DNA of 64,000 nt, from contig JANDJZ010001747.1 of the NCBI GenBank assembly GCA_027943245.1, forward strand, positions 1 to 64,000. The letters run 5' to 3'. Both the position numbers and the translations under genes were made by a program. Of the stretch, positions 43,682 to 52,734 are shown in pieces (the stretch's first letter is position 1; every line of letters starts with the position of its first letter). Under the pieces are notes generated by a model. It had not been told where the DNA came from, made no database searches, and saw only the letters and a program-made list of their open reading frames with translations. This DNA is from Acanthamoeba sp. SK_2022b (Eukaryota > Discosea > Longamoebia > Acanthamoebidae).

Positions 43682-43930
43682 ATGAAACCGATCGACAAAA
43701 ACGTGGGGGAGTACGACCTCACGGCGGAAAAAAAAGCGGGCATGATCACCGGCACTATCCGCGGTGAGCTGCCGGACAGCGACGCCAACCTGCCGCTGGT
43801 GCCCTTCTCCGGCACCTTCGCCGGCCCGAGCGTGGCCGACGCCATCGCCGATATCCAGCAACAGTTCCCCGACATCGAACCGGCGATTATCGACGACTTG
43901 CGCGAGGAACTGCTGAAGGCCGGGTTCTAA
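43682..43930 (+). CDS. Small hypothetical protein (82 aa)
   Basis: Not recognised. Hydrophilic, no signal peptide. It starts M-K-P-I-D-K-N-V-G-E-Y-D-L-T-A-E, has a central I-R-G-E-L-P-D-S-D-A-N-L-P-L-V-P-F-S-G-T-F, and ends in an acidic helix I-E-P-A-I-I-D-D-L-R-E-E-L-L-K-A-G-F. ATG 43682 after GCGAGGCGGCCA. Its stop overlaps the stop of the convergent flavodoxin-like gene by 4 nt. The upstream continuation to 43550 encodes a hydrophobic stretch but is AT-rich and lacks a ribosome site. Confidence 0.65.
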   Translation: MKPIDKNVGEYDLTAEKKAGMITGTIRGELPDSDANLPLVPFSGTFAGPSVADAIADIQQQFPDIEPAIIDDLREELLKAGF

Positions 43931-44694
43931 ATCGGATCGCGGTGCCGCACGAACGGGCTGTAGACCGGCGCGCCGCGCTTCAGCGCCAGATCGGCGTCAA
44001 AATCGTCATTGCGGTTGAACGGTACCGCCGGCCAAGCGGCAAGATCGCTTAAGCCTTCCCGATACGCCTGCGTCACCTGCGCCAAAGCGGCGTTCTGCGC
44101 CCGCAGCTCCTCGCCCGCCAATCCGCCGCGCACGCCATAGACCAGGAACGGCTCCAGCACGCTAAAGCCGATATAGTGCAGCGCATGCATGATCGGCCAC
44201 AGCATCAGCCGCATATCGCCGTCGCGCCCGTCCGGCGCGCAGGCCTGAGCGGAAGCGCCGGCGGTAACGGTCAGCAGCGCCCGTTTGCCGCTCATCACGC
44301 CGTTCTCATGGCGGTGGCGGCTGTCGTACACCCCGCCGTAAACGAACACCCGACCCATCCAGCCTTTGAGGATGGCCGGCGCGCCGAACCACCAGAAAGG
44401 GAACTGCAGCACCAGCGTATCCGCCCAGCGCAGCAGCTCGATATGCCGCCGGATCTCCGCCGGCAGCGCCTGGATCGTCCAGTGATGGCGCTGCTCCTGC
44501 ATCGCATCGAACCTGTCCGCCTGCTTTCTGCTGGGGTAATGGCCGGCGCCTTCGCGCGGATCAAACCCCTCCTGATACAGATCGACCGTCTTCACCTGGT
44601 GCCCCTGCGCCAGCCAGGCCTGCCGCGCCTGTTCGGCCAAATGGGCATTGAAAGAATGTGGCTCGGGGTGAGCCAGCACAATCAGCACGTTCAT
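43927..44694 (-). CDS. NAD(P)H:quinone oxidoreductase, flavodoxin-like fold
   Basis: Flavoprotein, 255 aa, of the KefF/MdaB/NQO1-like family. The start M-N-V-L-I-V-L-A-H-P-E-P-H-S-F-N is the FMN/FAD phosphate loop. W-A-D-T-L-V-L-Q-F-P-F-W-W-F-G-A-P-A-I-L-K-G-W (about 90-111) is the signature of the family, followed by F-V-Y-G-G-V-Y and T-V-T-A-G-A-S near 145. It reduces quinones or nitro compounds. It diverges from the HxlR regulator at 44778, a very common pair: HxlR proteins sense reactive electrophiles and control such reductases. Confidence 0.92.
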   Translation of the reverse strand: MNVLIVLAHPEPHSFNAHLAEQARQAWLAQGHQVKTVDLYQEGFDPREGAGHYPSRKQADRFDAMQEQRHHWTIQALPAEIRRHIELLRWADTLVLQFPFWWFGAPAILKGWMGRVFVYGGVYDSRHRHENGVMSGKRALLTVTAGASAQACAPDGRDGDMRLMLWPIMHALHYIGFSVLEPFLVYGVRGGLAGEELRAQNAALAQVTQAYREGLSDLAAWPAVPFNRNDDFDADLALKRGAPVYSPFVRHRDPI

Positions 44695-44777
44695 CCTGTT
44701 TCTCCCGCGGTAAGGTGGTGCTGCTATGCTGTGGCTTTATCGCATCCTTGGCAATTACGCACCTGAAGGTAACCCCC

Positions 44778-45158
44778 ATGGCCTATCCCGGCGACGTCTA
44801 TTCGAGTAAATGCTCCGCGCGCGATGCGCTGGCGCTGATTTCCGGCAAGTGGGTGATGCTGATCCTGCCCGCGCTGGCGCAGCGGCCGATGCGCAACGGC
44901 GAGCTGCTGCGCCGCATCGACGGCATTTCACAGAAGGTGCTGACGCAAACGCTGCGCCAGCTGGAACGCAACGGGCTGCTCGAACGGCTGGATTTAAGTG
45001 AAAAGAATCAGGCGCATGTGGAATACCGGCTCAGCGCCGTCGCCTGCTCGCTGGTCGAGACGCTGACGGCGCTGGACCGATGGGCGGAATACCATTTCCC
45101 CGAGCTGGACGCCGCCCGCGAGCGCTATGATGCCGACCGCAAGCGCGCGGCCGATTAA
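44778..45158 (+). CDS. HxlR-family transcriptional regulator
   Basis: Winged-helix regulator, 126 aa. The family start is clear: C-S-A-R-D-A-L-A-L-I-S-G-K-W-V-M-L-I-L-P-A-L, then R-N-G-E-L-L-R-R-I-D-G-I-S-Q-K-V-L-T-Q-T-L-R-Q-L-E-R-N-G-L-L. Cys11 is in the usual place for redox or electrophile sensing. ATG 44778 after GAAGGTAACCCCC. Divergent from the quinone reductase, and its end overlaps the stop of the convergent flavin reductase gene by 4 nt. Confidence 0.92.
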   Translation: MAYPGDVYSSKCSARDALALISGKWVMLILPALAQRPMRNGELLRRIDGISQKVLTQTLRQLERNGLLERLDLSEKNQAHVEYRLSAVACSLVETLTALDRWAEYHFPELDAARERYDADRKRAAD

Positions 45159-45736
45159 AGCGGTTTGGCCCGCAGCGTCTCGCCGCTGCGCACGAAGTTG
45201 CCGGCCCCCAGATGATGAATCGTATGCAGATCCGCATTGGCGGCGGTGAAGTTCCAGCGCCCCTGCTGGAACACCCGCTCGTCCGCCGCCGCGCTCAGCA
45301 CCTCGCCGAAGCAGGTGTCGTATTTTTCCTGCGCGCCGCTTTCCGGCAATAAGCGGCACTCCAGCCACGCCACGCAGCCCTGTTCGATCAATGGCACCTG
45401 CAGGGTGGCGCTCGGCGCCGCGGCGATGTGGAAGCGGGCGAACTTGTCGTCATCCAATCCGGACACGCTGCCGACCGCGTAGGTGGCGTCGATGAACATG
45501 GCCGCCGGTACGCAAATGCCGAATGCGCCGCTCTCCTCGATCATTTGCCGGCTGTGCGCCCCTTTGTCCACCACGATGGCGATGCGCGGCGGGCTGAACT
45601 CCACCGGCATCGACCAGGCGGCGGCCATCACGTTGCGTTTGGCGCCGTCGCGGCTGCGGCTGGTGATCAATACCGTCGGGCCGTGGTTCAGCAGGCGGCT
45701 GGCGTGTTCGAGGGCGACAGGGCGAAAGTGGCTCAT
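45155..45736 (-). CDS. Flavin reductase family protein (flavoredoxin-like)
   Basis: FMN-binding split-barrel protein, 193 aa. It has the N-terminal G-P-T-V-L-I-T-S-R-S-R-D-G-A-K-R-N-V-M-A-A-A-W-S-M-P-V-E-F-S-P-P-R-I-A-I-V (about 18-53) and S-R-Q-M-I-E-E-S-G-A-F-G-I-C-V-P near 60, as in FMN reductase-like and flavoredoxin proteins. ATG 45736 after AAGGATTTCCCG; upstream frame to 45850 lacks this. Likely supplies or uses reduced FMN; partner unknown. Confidence 0.88.
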   Translation of the reverse strand: MSHFRPVALEHASRLLNHGPTVLITSRSRDGAKRNVMAAAWSMPVEFSPPRIAIVVDKGAHSRQMIEESGAFGICVPAAMFIDATYAVGSVSGLDDDKFARFHIAAAPSATLQVPLIEQGCVAWLECRLLPESGAQEKYDTCFGEVLSAAADERVFQQGRWNFTAANADLHTIHHLGAGNFVRSGETLRAKPL

Positions 45737-45910
45737 CGGGAAATCCTTGCGAGTGAGTGATTGCCCAGCAGTGTAGATCTGCGCTGTGGCGGCAGGCAAC
45801 GCAAGGCGCACAGAATGCGCAGCTGAGGCGCTTGTTCCCCGTCGCGCCATCCGTTATCTATAGTTAAATCAATTCGCCGCTAACGGCTCCCCCCACCTGA
45901 GGATCTTGCC

Positions 45911-47512
45911 TTGACGTTTTCAAAACACCCTATCGCCGCGCTGGCGCTGGCAAGCGCCGGCCTGCTGTCGGCGGGCAGCGCGCTGGCCGCTTCCGATGCG
46001 CTGGTGTACTGCACCGTCGCCTCGCCGGAATCGTTCAACCCGCAGCTCTCCAGCTCCGGGCCGACTTTTATCGCCACCTCGCAGGTGCTGTACAACCGCT
46101 TGGTAACGCTGCGCGAAAGCGATAAAACCCCCGCCCCTTCGCTGGCCACCGAGTGGAGCGTCAGCCCGGACGGCAAGACCTACACCTTCACCCTGCGCCA
46201 GGGCGTAAAATTCAACAGCAACAAATATTTCACCCCAACGCGCGACTTCAACGCCGAAGATGTGGTGTTCACCGTGATGCGGCAGAAGGATCCCGCTAAC
46301 CCGTATCACAAGGTCTCCGGCGGCAACTATGAATACTTCACCGACATGGGCCTGGATAAACTGATCGCCAAGGTGGAAGCGGTGGACGAGCATCACGTAC
46401 GCTTCACGCTGAGCCAGCCCAACGCCGCCTTCGTCGCCGACTGGGCGATGGATTTCGCCTCAATCCTGTCCGCCGAATACGCCGACGCCATGCTGAAAAA
46501 GGGCACGCCGGAATACGTCGACAACTGGCCGATCGGCACCGGGCCGTTCGCGCTGCAGCAGTACAAGCAGGATTCGCTGATCCGCTACATCGCCAACCCG
46601 CACTACTGGCAGGGCGAAGTGGCCAGCAAGCATCTGATCTTCTCGATTACGCCGGATCCGCAAACCCGGCTGGCCAAGCTGAAGACCAACGAATGCCAGA
46701 TCATCCCCGCGCCGCTGCCGGAACAGTTCGCCGCCATCAAGGCCGACGGCAACCTGCAGCTGCACGACATCACCGGGCTGAACGTCGGCTATCTGGCGTT
46801 CAACACCCAGAAAAAACCGTTCGACAACCTGCTGGTGCGCCAGGCGCTGAGCTATGCAGTGGACAAGAAAGCGATCGTCGCCGCAGTGTTCAAAGACAGC
46901 GGCACGCCGGCCAACTCGCTGCTGCCGCCGGGCATGCTGGGCTACAACGATAAACTGCCGGAGTACGCCTACGATCCGCAGAAGGCGCGCGAGCTGCTGA
47001 AGCAGGCCGGGCTGGAGCAGGGCTTTGAGACCGACATCTGGTCGATGCCGGTACAGCGCCCCTACAACCCGAACTCGAAGCGCATCGCCGAGATGATCCA
47101 GAGCGACTGGGCGAAGGTGGGCGTGAAAGCCAAGATCGTCACCTGGGAGTGGGGCCAGTATCTGGCCGGGCTGCGCAAAGGCGAACAGCAGAGCGCACTG
47201 TACGGTTGGGTGTCGGACAACGGCGATCCGGATAACTTCGCCACCCTGCTCGGCTGCGCCGGGGTGCAGAGCGGCGCCAACGTGGCGCGCTGGTGCGATA
47301 AGGATTACGACAGCCTGATCCAGCAGGCGATTCAGGAAAATCAGCCGCAGGCGCGCGCCAAGCTGTATCAACAGGCGCAGGTGATCTTCGCCAAACAGGC
47401 GCCGTGGCTGCCGCTGGCCACCGGCAAAGTGTTCTACGCCACCCGCAGCAACCTGAGCGGCTACGTGGTGGACGTGAACGGCAGCGACTTCGCCAAGGCC
47501 AAATTGAACTGA
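45911..47512 (+). CDS. Periplasmic peptide/nickel-type ABC substrate-binding protein
   Basis: Solute-binding protein, 533 aa, of the DppA/SapA/OppA family (SBP_bac_5). Signal peptide about 1-26 (ending A-L-A-A). Family parts: L-V-Y-C-T-V-A-S-P-E-S-F-N-P-Q, P-S-L-A-T-E-W-S-V-S-P-D-G-K-T-Y-T-F-T-L-R near 75, P-I-G-T-G-P-F-A-L near 210, and the C-lobe G-W-V-S-D-N-G-D-P-D-N-F. The opening C-T-V-A-S-P-E-S-F-N-P recalls DppA and SapA. Start TTG at 45911 after GAGGATCTTGCC; no ATG serves. Orphan: no permease or ATPase genes adjoin. Confidence 0.88.
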   Translation: MTFSKHPIAALALASAGLLSAGSALAASDALVYCTVASPESFNPQLSSSGPTFIATSQVLYNRLVTLRESDKTPAPSLATEWSVSPDGKTYTFTLRQGVKFNSNKYFTPTRDFNAEDVVFTVMRQKDPANPYHKVSGGNYEYFTDMGLDKLIAKVEAVDEHHVRFTLSQPNAAFVADWAMDFASILSAEYADAMLKKGTPEYVDNWPIGTGPFALQQYKQDSLIRYIANPHYWQGEVASKHLIFSITPDPQTRLAKLKTNECQIIPAPLPEQFAAIKADGNLQLHDITGLNVGYLAFNTQKKPFDNLLVRQALSYAVDKKAIVAAVFKDSGTPANSLLPPGMLGYNDKLPEYAYDPQKARELLKQAGLEQGFETDIWSMPVQRPYNPNSKRIAEMIQSDWAKVGVKAKIVTWEWGQYLAGLRKGEQQSALYGWVSDNGDPDNFATLLGCAGVQSGANVARWCDKDYDSLIQQAIQENQPQARAKLYQQAQVIFAKQAPWLPLATGKVFYATRSNLSGYVVDVNGSDFAKAKLN

Positions 47513-47775
47513 TCCCAGGCGCCGCGGCGAGAGCTGCGGCGCTACCCGCCTCATCGCTTAATAAGCTGCCAGCCTCTGAACCTACCGCGCATTAACTTCA
47601 CAACTTACGATGCTAGCGCCCTCCCCTGCCGCCAGGCATTTAATCCACTAAGTTCATAGCTTAATAAGCGGCGTAATCCCTGGCATTTTGCTTAAACTGC
47701 ACGCAGGCGCTTTCCTCGCCTGTAACATTTCGTTACCATCGGCACACAGACCCTTTAACATCAAAAGGTAACCCG

Positions 47776-48315
47776 GTGCAGAACACCTACATGCCGTGGC
47801 AAATTCGCCTGCACTGGCTGGTGGCGATCCTGCTGGTCATCACCTGCGTCACCATCGAGCTGCGCGGCTTTGCCGAACCGGGCAGCGCCCCCTGGTACGT
47901 GCTGGTTGTCACCCACTTCAGCTGCGGCGTAACGGTGTTTGCGCTGATGATCGCCCGCCTGTTCCTGCGCTGGCGCCACCCTTCGCCCGCTATCGTGCCC
48001 AAACCGCCGAAGTGGCAAACCGGCCTGGCGCACCTGACGCACACCCTGATTTACCTGCTGCTGCTAACGCTGCCGGTACTGGGGGTGTACTCGCGCTATC
48101 TGGGCGGCAAGGAGTGGTATCTGTTCGGCCTGCCGATGCCGTTCGCCGACGTGGCGGATCGGCCGCAGGCGCGGATGATTATCGGCTGGCACAAAACGCT
48201 GGCGTCGTTCGGCTACTGGCTGATCGGCCTGCATGCTGCCGCCGCGCTGTTCCACCACTATATCGTCAAGGACAATGCGCTGGTGCGCATGCTGCCACTG
48301 ATGAAAAAGCGCTGA
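47776..48315 (+). CDS. Cytochrome b561
   Basis: Inner-membrane di-heme cytochrome, 179 aa, of the bacterial CybB/YodB family. Four helices carry heme His residues: I-R-L-H-W-L-V near 13, V-T-H-F-S-C-G near 47, G-W-H-K-T-L-A-S-F near 137 and G-L-H-A-A-A-A-L-F-H-H near 152. It oxidises ubiquinol or reduces superoxide in relatives. GTG start at 47776 after AAAAGGTAACCC. The 263 bp upstream, following the binding-protein gene, hold a GC hairpin (47519-47542) and promoter DNA. Confidence 0.9.
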   Translation: MQNTYMPWQIRLHWLVAILLVITCVTIELRGFAEPGSAPWYVLVVTHFSCGVTVFALMIARLFLRWRHPSPAIVPKPPKWQTGLAHLTHTLIYLLLLTLPVLGVYSRYLGGKEWYLFGLPMPFADVADRPQARMIIGWHKTLASFGYWLIGLHAAAALFHHYIVKDNALVRMLPLMKKR

Positions 48316-48368
48316 CTACCCGGCGCCAGGGATGAATTTTCGGGCCACGCCCGCTGACAGGGAATGAC

Positions 48369-49655
48369 ATGCAAACCCAATTTTTTCATGTGACCGTCGA
48401 GCAATGCGCTAGCCAACAGACGGCGCCCGACAACCTGGTGAGGATCATCGCTTCCGGCCAGACGTTCTTTTTTTACCGTGACGACTTCAGCGACAGCGAA
48501 AATCTGCTGGCCAGGCTCGCCGCCGGCGATCGGGTGAAGATTGGCGCCCACCGCCTGCAAGACGGCAGCTATTGGCTGCACTGGCTGCTGCACGGCACGA
48601 AAGGCCGGCTGGAGCCAGACAGAACGCTGAAATACAAGCTGAAATACTTCGCCCTGCTGGTGCTGGGCGCGGCGCTCACCGGCGGTTTCTCGGCGAGCTT
48701 TTTCATCATGGACCGGGAAGATTCCTGGCTGACCATCGCCCTGTTCTTTATCGCCATCATCGCCGGCCTTATCGGCATCGGCCTGGTGCTGTTCGTCGGT
48801 TCGGAGCTCCTGCTGATCGCGCACCGCGGCCGCAGGCGCCTGCTCAGGGCGCTGGATCGCGTGCTGCTGGGGCAAGACGTCACGCCGCCCGGCTCACTCA
48901 GCCTGAAAATCCCCGGCATCAGATACCGGGCCATCCGTGCAGACGCAACGCCAGTGCCCACAACGCAACAAACCGAGTTCCCCCTCCCTGACGGCGTCGA
49001 GGCCTCCGGCATCGAGACGGTCAACGCCCTGAGCTACGAACTCCTCCACTATGAGATCCCGCGGCAGGTGCAGTATTTGGACACTTATGCGTGGCGCCAG
49101 AAGGAGACGCACTTCGCGTTGACGACCCGCGCGCTCAACGTCCCCAATACCAAACTGCATCCGGTATTTCGTCGGCAACATCCGCTTTTCATCGCCAAAG
49201 GCGATTCGCTGCAGGTGTTGTATTGCGAGAACGACACCGTCCCCGAGCTGCCTACGGTGCGTGGGATCATCAATCACCGCGATCGCCAGACCTATCTCAT
49301 CGGCGGCAGCCGCTACTTCACCGAAGCCGGCCTTAACCTGAGCGCGCGCGTCGTCTTCATCCTCGGCGCGATCATGATGTGTTTGATGCTCGGCCTGATC
49401 GTGTGGGATAACGCCGATACCCCAGCGGGCGTTTACCTGGATGCCTGGACCCTGAAGCGCCTCGGCAGTGAATTGCCGCCGATTCTGCTGCTGCTGATGC
49501 TGATGATCAGCGGCCTGGCGCTGCTGATCGAGGGCTTCGCCCAGATCTGTCGCCTCTACGCTTTTGAGCAGCACCGCACGTTTAAGACGTTCAAATACCT
49601 GCGCAATCTGCGCCGCAGGCTATGGCGGCAGGAGCAGGTGACGGAGCTGAAATGA
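48369..49655 (+). CDS. Unrecognised inner-membrane protein, four helices (428 aa)
   Basis: Not recognised. The N-terminal 95 residues look cytoplasmic and beta-rich. Two helices follow (about 98-115, L-L-V-L-G-A-A-L-T-G-G-F-S-A-S-F-F; 122-145), then a long soluble loop of about 180 residues rich in beta strands, and two more helices (about 330-350 and 375-395). The C-terminus is basic (R-N-L-R-R-R-L-W-R). The ATG follows CAGGGAATGAC. It begins a three-gene run and overlaps the next gene by ATGA. Confidence 0.8.
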   Translation: MQTQFFHVTVEQCASQQTAPDNLVRIIASGQTFFFYRDDFSDSENLLARLAAGDRVKIGAHRLQDGSYWLHWLLHGTKGRLEPDRTLKYKLKYFALLVLGAALTGGFSASFFIMDREDSWLTIALFFIAIIAGLIGIGLVLFVGSELLLIAHRGRRRLLRALDRVLLGQDVTPPGSLSLKIPGIRYRAIRADATPVPTTQQTEFPLPDGVEASGIETVNALSYELLHYEIPRQVQYLDTYAWRQKETHFALTTRALNVPNTKLHPVFRRQHPLFIAKGDSLQVLYCENDTVPELPTVRGIINHRDRQTYLIGGSRYFTEAGLNLSARVVFILGAIMMCLMLGLIVWDNADTPAGVYLDAWTLKRLGSELPPILLLLMLMISGLALLIEGFAQICRLYAFEQHRTFKTFKYLRNLRRRLWRQEQVTELK

Positions 49656-50827
49656 TGACGTTAGCGCTTTATAAAAGACCCCTTATTATCCTGACGCTGT
49701 TTTTGGCCAGCGCGCTGGGCGTCTATTTTCTCGCCCCTGAGCAGCGCTATGCACAGTGGCAATGGACCCAGAGCGACGAGGCCTTGCCGACGATAGCCCG
49801 TTACGATCTCATCCACAGCTACCCGGCGCAGGACGGCGCTCTGCTGCTCATCAGCAAAAGGAGCGAACGCGGGGCTTACAATAGCTTTTACGGCTGGGCG
49901 GCCAACTACCTGAGCCAGGTGTTATTCACCGGCCCGAAGGGGCTGCAGATGCTGGGGCAACTCGACGAGTTGATCTACGATGCGGTTTGCGTCGAGCAGG
50001 AGTGCGTGCTTTTTCTGTCCAAGGGACGCAGGCTGGTCGATGTGCAACGGGGAACCATCGGGCCACTGATCCCCTGGCCCGAGGGCGACGATAGCCTGCC
50101 TTCCTTTATCGGCGGCAAACTGGTGGCGCTGCCGGGGACACGCGCGCTGTATTTCATCAGCACCGAAGGTGTATTCTACAGCCCGGACTTTGGCACCCAT
50201 TGGCAGCAAACGCTGGATCTGCCGGCACAGCTGGAAGCGCGGCAGCTGCTGGGCTTTGAGCGCGGCGAGGAGGACTCACCGACGGCTAACGCCTCCGGTA
50301 AGCGCAAATCCATGCCCGAGATCTTTACCGCCGTTGATGGCGAACGCGTGCTGTTCTGGATGAACCCGGTGCTCGGCTCCGGCGCCTTGCACATTGCCGT
50401 TAACGGCAAAACCGGCGAGGTGGCCGAACTGCATTGGCTAACGGTGCGCGTGAAGGAAAGCGCGCAGGCTCCGGATGGCGGCATCTACCTGATCGCGCAA
50501 ACGCTGGACAGAGGGCTGTATCAGCTCCTGCGTTATCAATCCGACGGGCAGTTGGCGGTGCTGTTGGAAAACGGCGATAAATCGCTGTATCAGCTGTGGG
50601 CGGGCAACGACAAGCTGGTCGCTCAAACGGATAACGGCGATGCGCGCCTTTCGCTGATTTTCGATCTGCGCTCATCCGACGTGCGCTACCGACAGCCGTT
50701 GGAATACCGCTACAACGGGCGCGACGACGCACGCCAAACCGTGATCGAACCGGAAAGCCACTATGGCGATGACGGGGAGACCCCGCCACTGCCCTACTTC
50801 GTCCGCTATCGTTCCACCACGCCGTGA
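49652..50827 (+). CDS. Unrecognised membrane-anchored protein (391 aa)
   Basis: Not recognised. One N-terminal helix (about 10-25, I-I-L-T-L-F-L-A-S-A-L-G-V-Y-F-L) anchors a periplasmic domain of about 365 residues. Repeated beta patterns with Gly/Asp turns (S-T-E-G-V-F-Y-S-P-D-F-G-T-H-W; A-P-D-G-G-I-Y-L-I-A; N-G-D-A-R-L-S-L-I) suggest a propeller; the S-P-D-F-G-x-H-W element is like BNR/sortilin Asp-box repeats. Translationally coupled (ATGA) to the gene upstream. Confidence 0.8.
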   Translation: MMTLALYKRPLIILTLFLASALGVYFLAPEQRYAQWQWTQSDEALPTIARYDLIHSYPAQDGALLLISKRSERGAYNSFYGWAANYLSQVLFTGPKGLQMLGQLDELIYDAVCVEQECVLFLSKGRRLVDVQRGTIGPLIPWPEGDDSLPSFIGGKLVALPGTRALYFISTEGVFYSPDFGTHWQQTLDLPAQLEARQLLGFERGEEDSPTANASGKRKSMPEIFTAVDGERVLFWMNPVLGSGALHIAVNGKTGEVAELHWLTVRVKESAQAPDGGIYLIAQTLDRGLYQLLRYQSDGQLAVLLENGDKSLYQLWAGNDKLVAQTDNGDARLSLIFDLRSSDVRYRQPLEYRYNGRDDARQTVIEPESHYGDDGETPPLPYFVRYRSTTP

Positions 50828-50843
50828 ACATAAGGAACTTGCC

Positions 50844-51548
50844 ATGCTGTTAGGTTATGGCGCCGGCGCCGCAGGATTGCTGGCGCTGTTGTTGGCCCTG
50901 CTGCTCACCGGTATCCTGCTCACCTGGTGGGGCTGGCGCTACGCTTCTGCCCGCTGCGGCCGCCCGCGACCGCCGCTCTCCTGGGGCGGCTATCTGCTGG
51001 CCTCGGCGCTGACGGTCTACCCGGTGGCGTGCGCGCTGATGCTGATCGGCATGGCCATCCAGGACATCAAGAGCCAGCGGGCGGAAGATCGTTGGAATCA
51101 ACGCAGCTACCTGACGCTCGACGAGGCAAAACCGTTTGGTGAAATCACGCTGCCGAAGGGAAGCTGGGTAAATCGCCAGGAGCCACGCCTGCCCGGCACC
51201 GAAGACAGCCCCATCACGATGGACGGCGTGACCGCCGTGCGTTTTCCTCAGCCACAGAGCGTGGCCGGCGTGCCGATCATCGCCTTTGAGGTTTTACCGC
51301 CGGTGATGGAGCTGGCGAGCGCGCGCACCTTTACCCGCCCGAGCGGCCAAAGGGTGCGCTGCGAAGCCGGTTGGCTGGTCACCTTCTTGTTGCCGCCGGA
51401 TCGGCCGGCTCCGCAATGGGAGGAGTGGCAGGCCGGGCTGCCTGCGGCAGCGTTTCGGCCCAGCAGTTGGGCCTTTAGGGAGTGCTTCTCCGGCAGCCCG
51501 ATCGCCGTACTGACCTTGCACAACGGCGAAGTCAGGGTGCTGCCTTAA
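50844..51548 (+). CDS. Unrecognised membrane protein (234 aa)
   Basis: Not recognised. Two N-terminal helices (about 7-32 and 50-72), then a hydrophilic domain that begins with K-S-Q-R-A-E-D-R-W-N-Q-R-S-Y-L-T-L-D-E. Two Cys near the end (about 177 and 216) might pair if the domain is periplasmic. ATG 50844 after AAGGAACTTGCC, 16 bp from the previous stop. Last gene of the run; its stop is 3 bp from the stop of the convergent gene. Confidence 0.78.
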   Translation: MLLGYGAGAAGLLALLLALLLTGILLTWWGWRYASARCGRPRPPLSWGGYLLASALTVYPVACALMLIGMAIQDIKSQRAEDRWNQRSYLTLDEAKPFGEITLPKGSWVNRQEPRLPGTEDSPITMDGVTAVRFPQPQSVAGVPIIAFEVLPPVMELASARTFTRPSGQRVRCEAGWLVTFLLPPDRPAPQWEEWQAGLPAAAFRPSSWAFRECFSGSPIAVLTLHNGEVRVLP

Positions 51549-51551
51549 GCC

Positions 51552-52649
51552 TTACGCCGTGGCGTTGGGCAAGCGCACGGTCACGCGGTTATTGGCCGTG
51601 GGCAGCTGCAGCGGCGCTTCCTGCCAGCTCACCGCGATAACCAATACCGGCGGCGCCGCGACACGCGGCGCACGCCCGTCGGGCCCCACGCCGTAGGCAT
51701 CCCATTCAATCACGAACACGCCGCCGTCTTGCGGCTCGACCCGCTCGACGAAAAAAGTGGTGTCCGAACCGCGCCCGCCCGCCGGTTTGTGCGCGTGAGA
51801 GAGCAGGCTGAACCACTCGCCGGCGAAGTACAGATGGTACAGACCATCGACGATATGCTCGCCGCGGAACTGGCAACCGCCGACGCTCAAGCCGTCACCC
51901 GCCGGGGATTCCGCCACGCGTTCGAGATCGCGCACAAAACGATCCGTCGGCCGGTTATCCAGCAACAGCTCATAAGGGGGCGCGTGCAGCAACGCGGCCG
52001 GATCGTCCGCCTGGCGCAGATCCGCCGGCAACATCGAGCGCGCCGCCAGCGCCCGCCCACTGGGTAAGGCGATCGCCAGACGATCCGCCGGATCCTCAGT
52101 CCACTGAGGCACCCACAGACCGCGCAGCTGACGCAGCGGCGTAGCCTCCGCCTGCCGACACCTCGCCCGCAGCCGCGCCAGCGCCTCAGCGGAACCGGCG
52201 GCCAACGCGTCCTGCTCGCGATCGGTCAATGCAGGCAGCGCGTACACCACTCGGGCGGCAGGCTCGTACACCGTCAGCCCCTCACCCTCGCGGCTGCGGG
52301 TCGGGATCAGGCGCAGCTTGCCGCCGTCCACGTCCTGCGGCGCGGCACAGGCGCTATGCACAATCGCCCCGTCACGCAGCAGCAGCGTCCAAAAATTGGG
52401 GCCGCCCATGCCCAGCTCCCCCACGCCGCCAATCTGCCGATCGCTGTCGCCGGCGTGCGCCATCTCAATCGGCTGCGAGCGCCAGTCGGTCTTGCGCCAT
52501 TCTGCCGCCTCTGCGGGGTCTTGCGCGCTTTTAGCGGCGTACTTCGCCCATTGCAGCACGGCAAACAGCGCGATGCACAGCACGCCGAAAACCGGGTGAT
52601 CCTGCCAAATCAACAACCAACCGACGATCAAAAGGGCCCAGGCGGCCAT
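51552..52649 (-). CDS. Unrecognised membrane-anchored protein (365 aa)
   Basis: Not recognised. Two short N-terminal helices (about 3-35) then a large hydrophilic domain. The part G-E-L-G-M-G-G-P-N-F-W-T-L-L-L-R-D-G-A near 85, the Leu/Ala/Arg-rich helix T-D-R-E-Q-D-A-L-A-A-G-S near 150 and the C-terminal beta region with V-I-E-W-D-A-Y-G-V-G-P-D-G-R are visible. ATG 52649 after AAAAGGATATCGC; a GTG at 52667 would add 6 residues. Convergent with the three-gene run but of the same membrane-plus-soluble style. Confidence 0.78.
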   Translation of the reverse strand: MAAWALLIVGWLLIWQDHPVFGVLCIALFAVLQWAKYAAKSAQDPAEAAEWRKTDWRSQPIEMAHAGDSDRQIGGVGELGMGGPNFWTLLLRDGAIVHSACAAPQDVDGGKLRLIPTRSREGEGLTVYEPAARVVYALPALTDREQDALAAGSAEALARLRARCRQAEATPLRQLRGLWVPQWTEDPADRLAIALPSGRALAARSMLPADLRQADDPAALLHAPPYELLLDNRPTDRFVRDLERVAESPAGDGLSVGGCQFRGEHIVDGLYHLYFAGEWFSLLSHAHKPAGGRGSDTTFFVERVEPQDGGVFVIEWDAYGVGPDGRAPRVAAPPVLVIAVSWQEAPLQLPTANNRVTVRLPNATA

Positions 52650-52734
52650 GGCGATATCCTTTTCCACGAGAAAACCGCCTGATTCTAGCTCAGGCGGTTA
52701 GCGGGGTTGAAAAATATCGCCATCAGGCCAGGCG

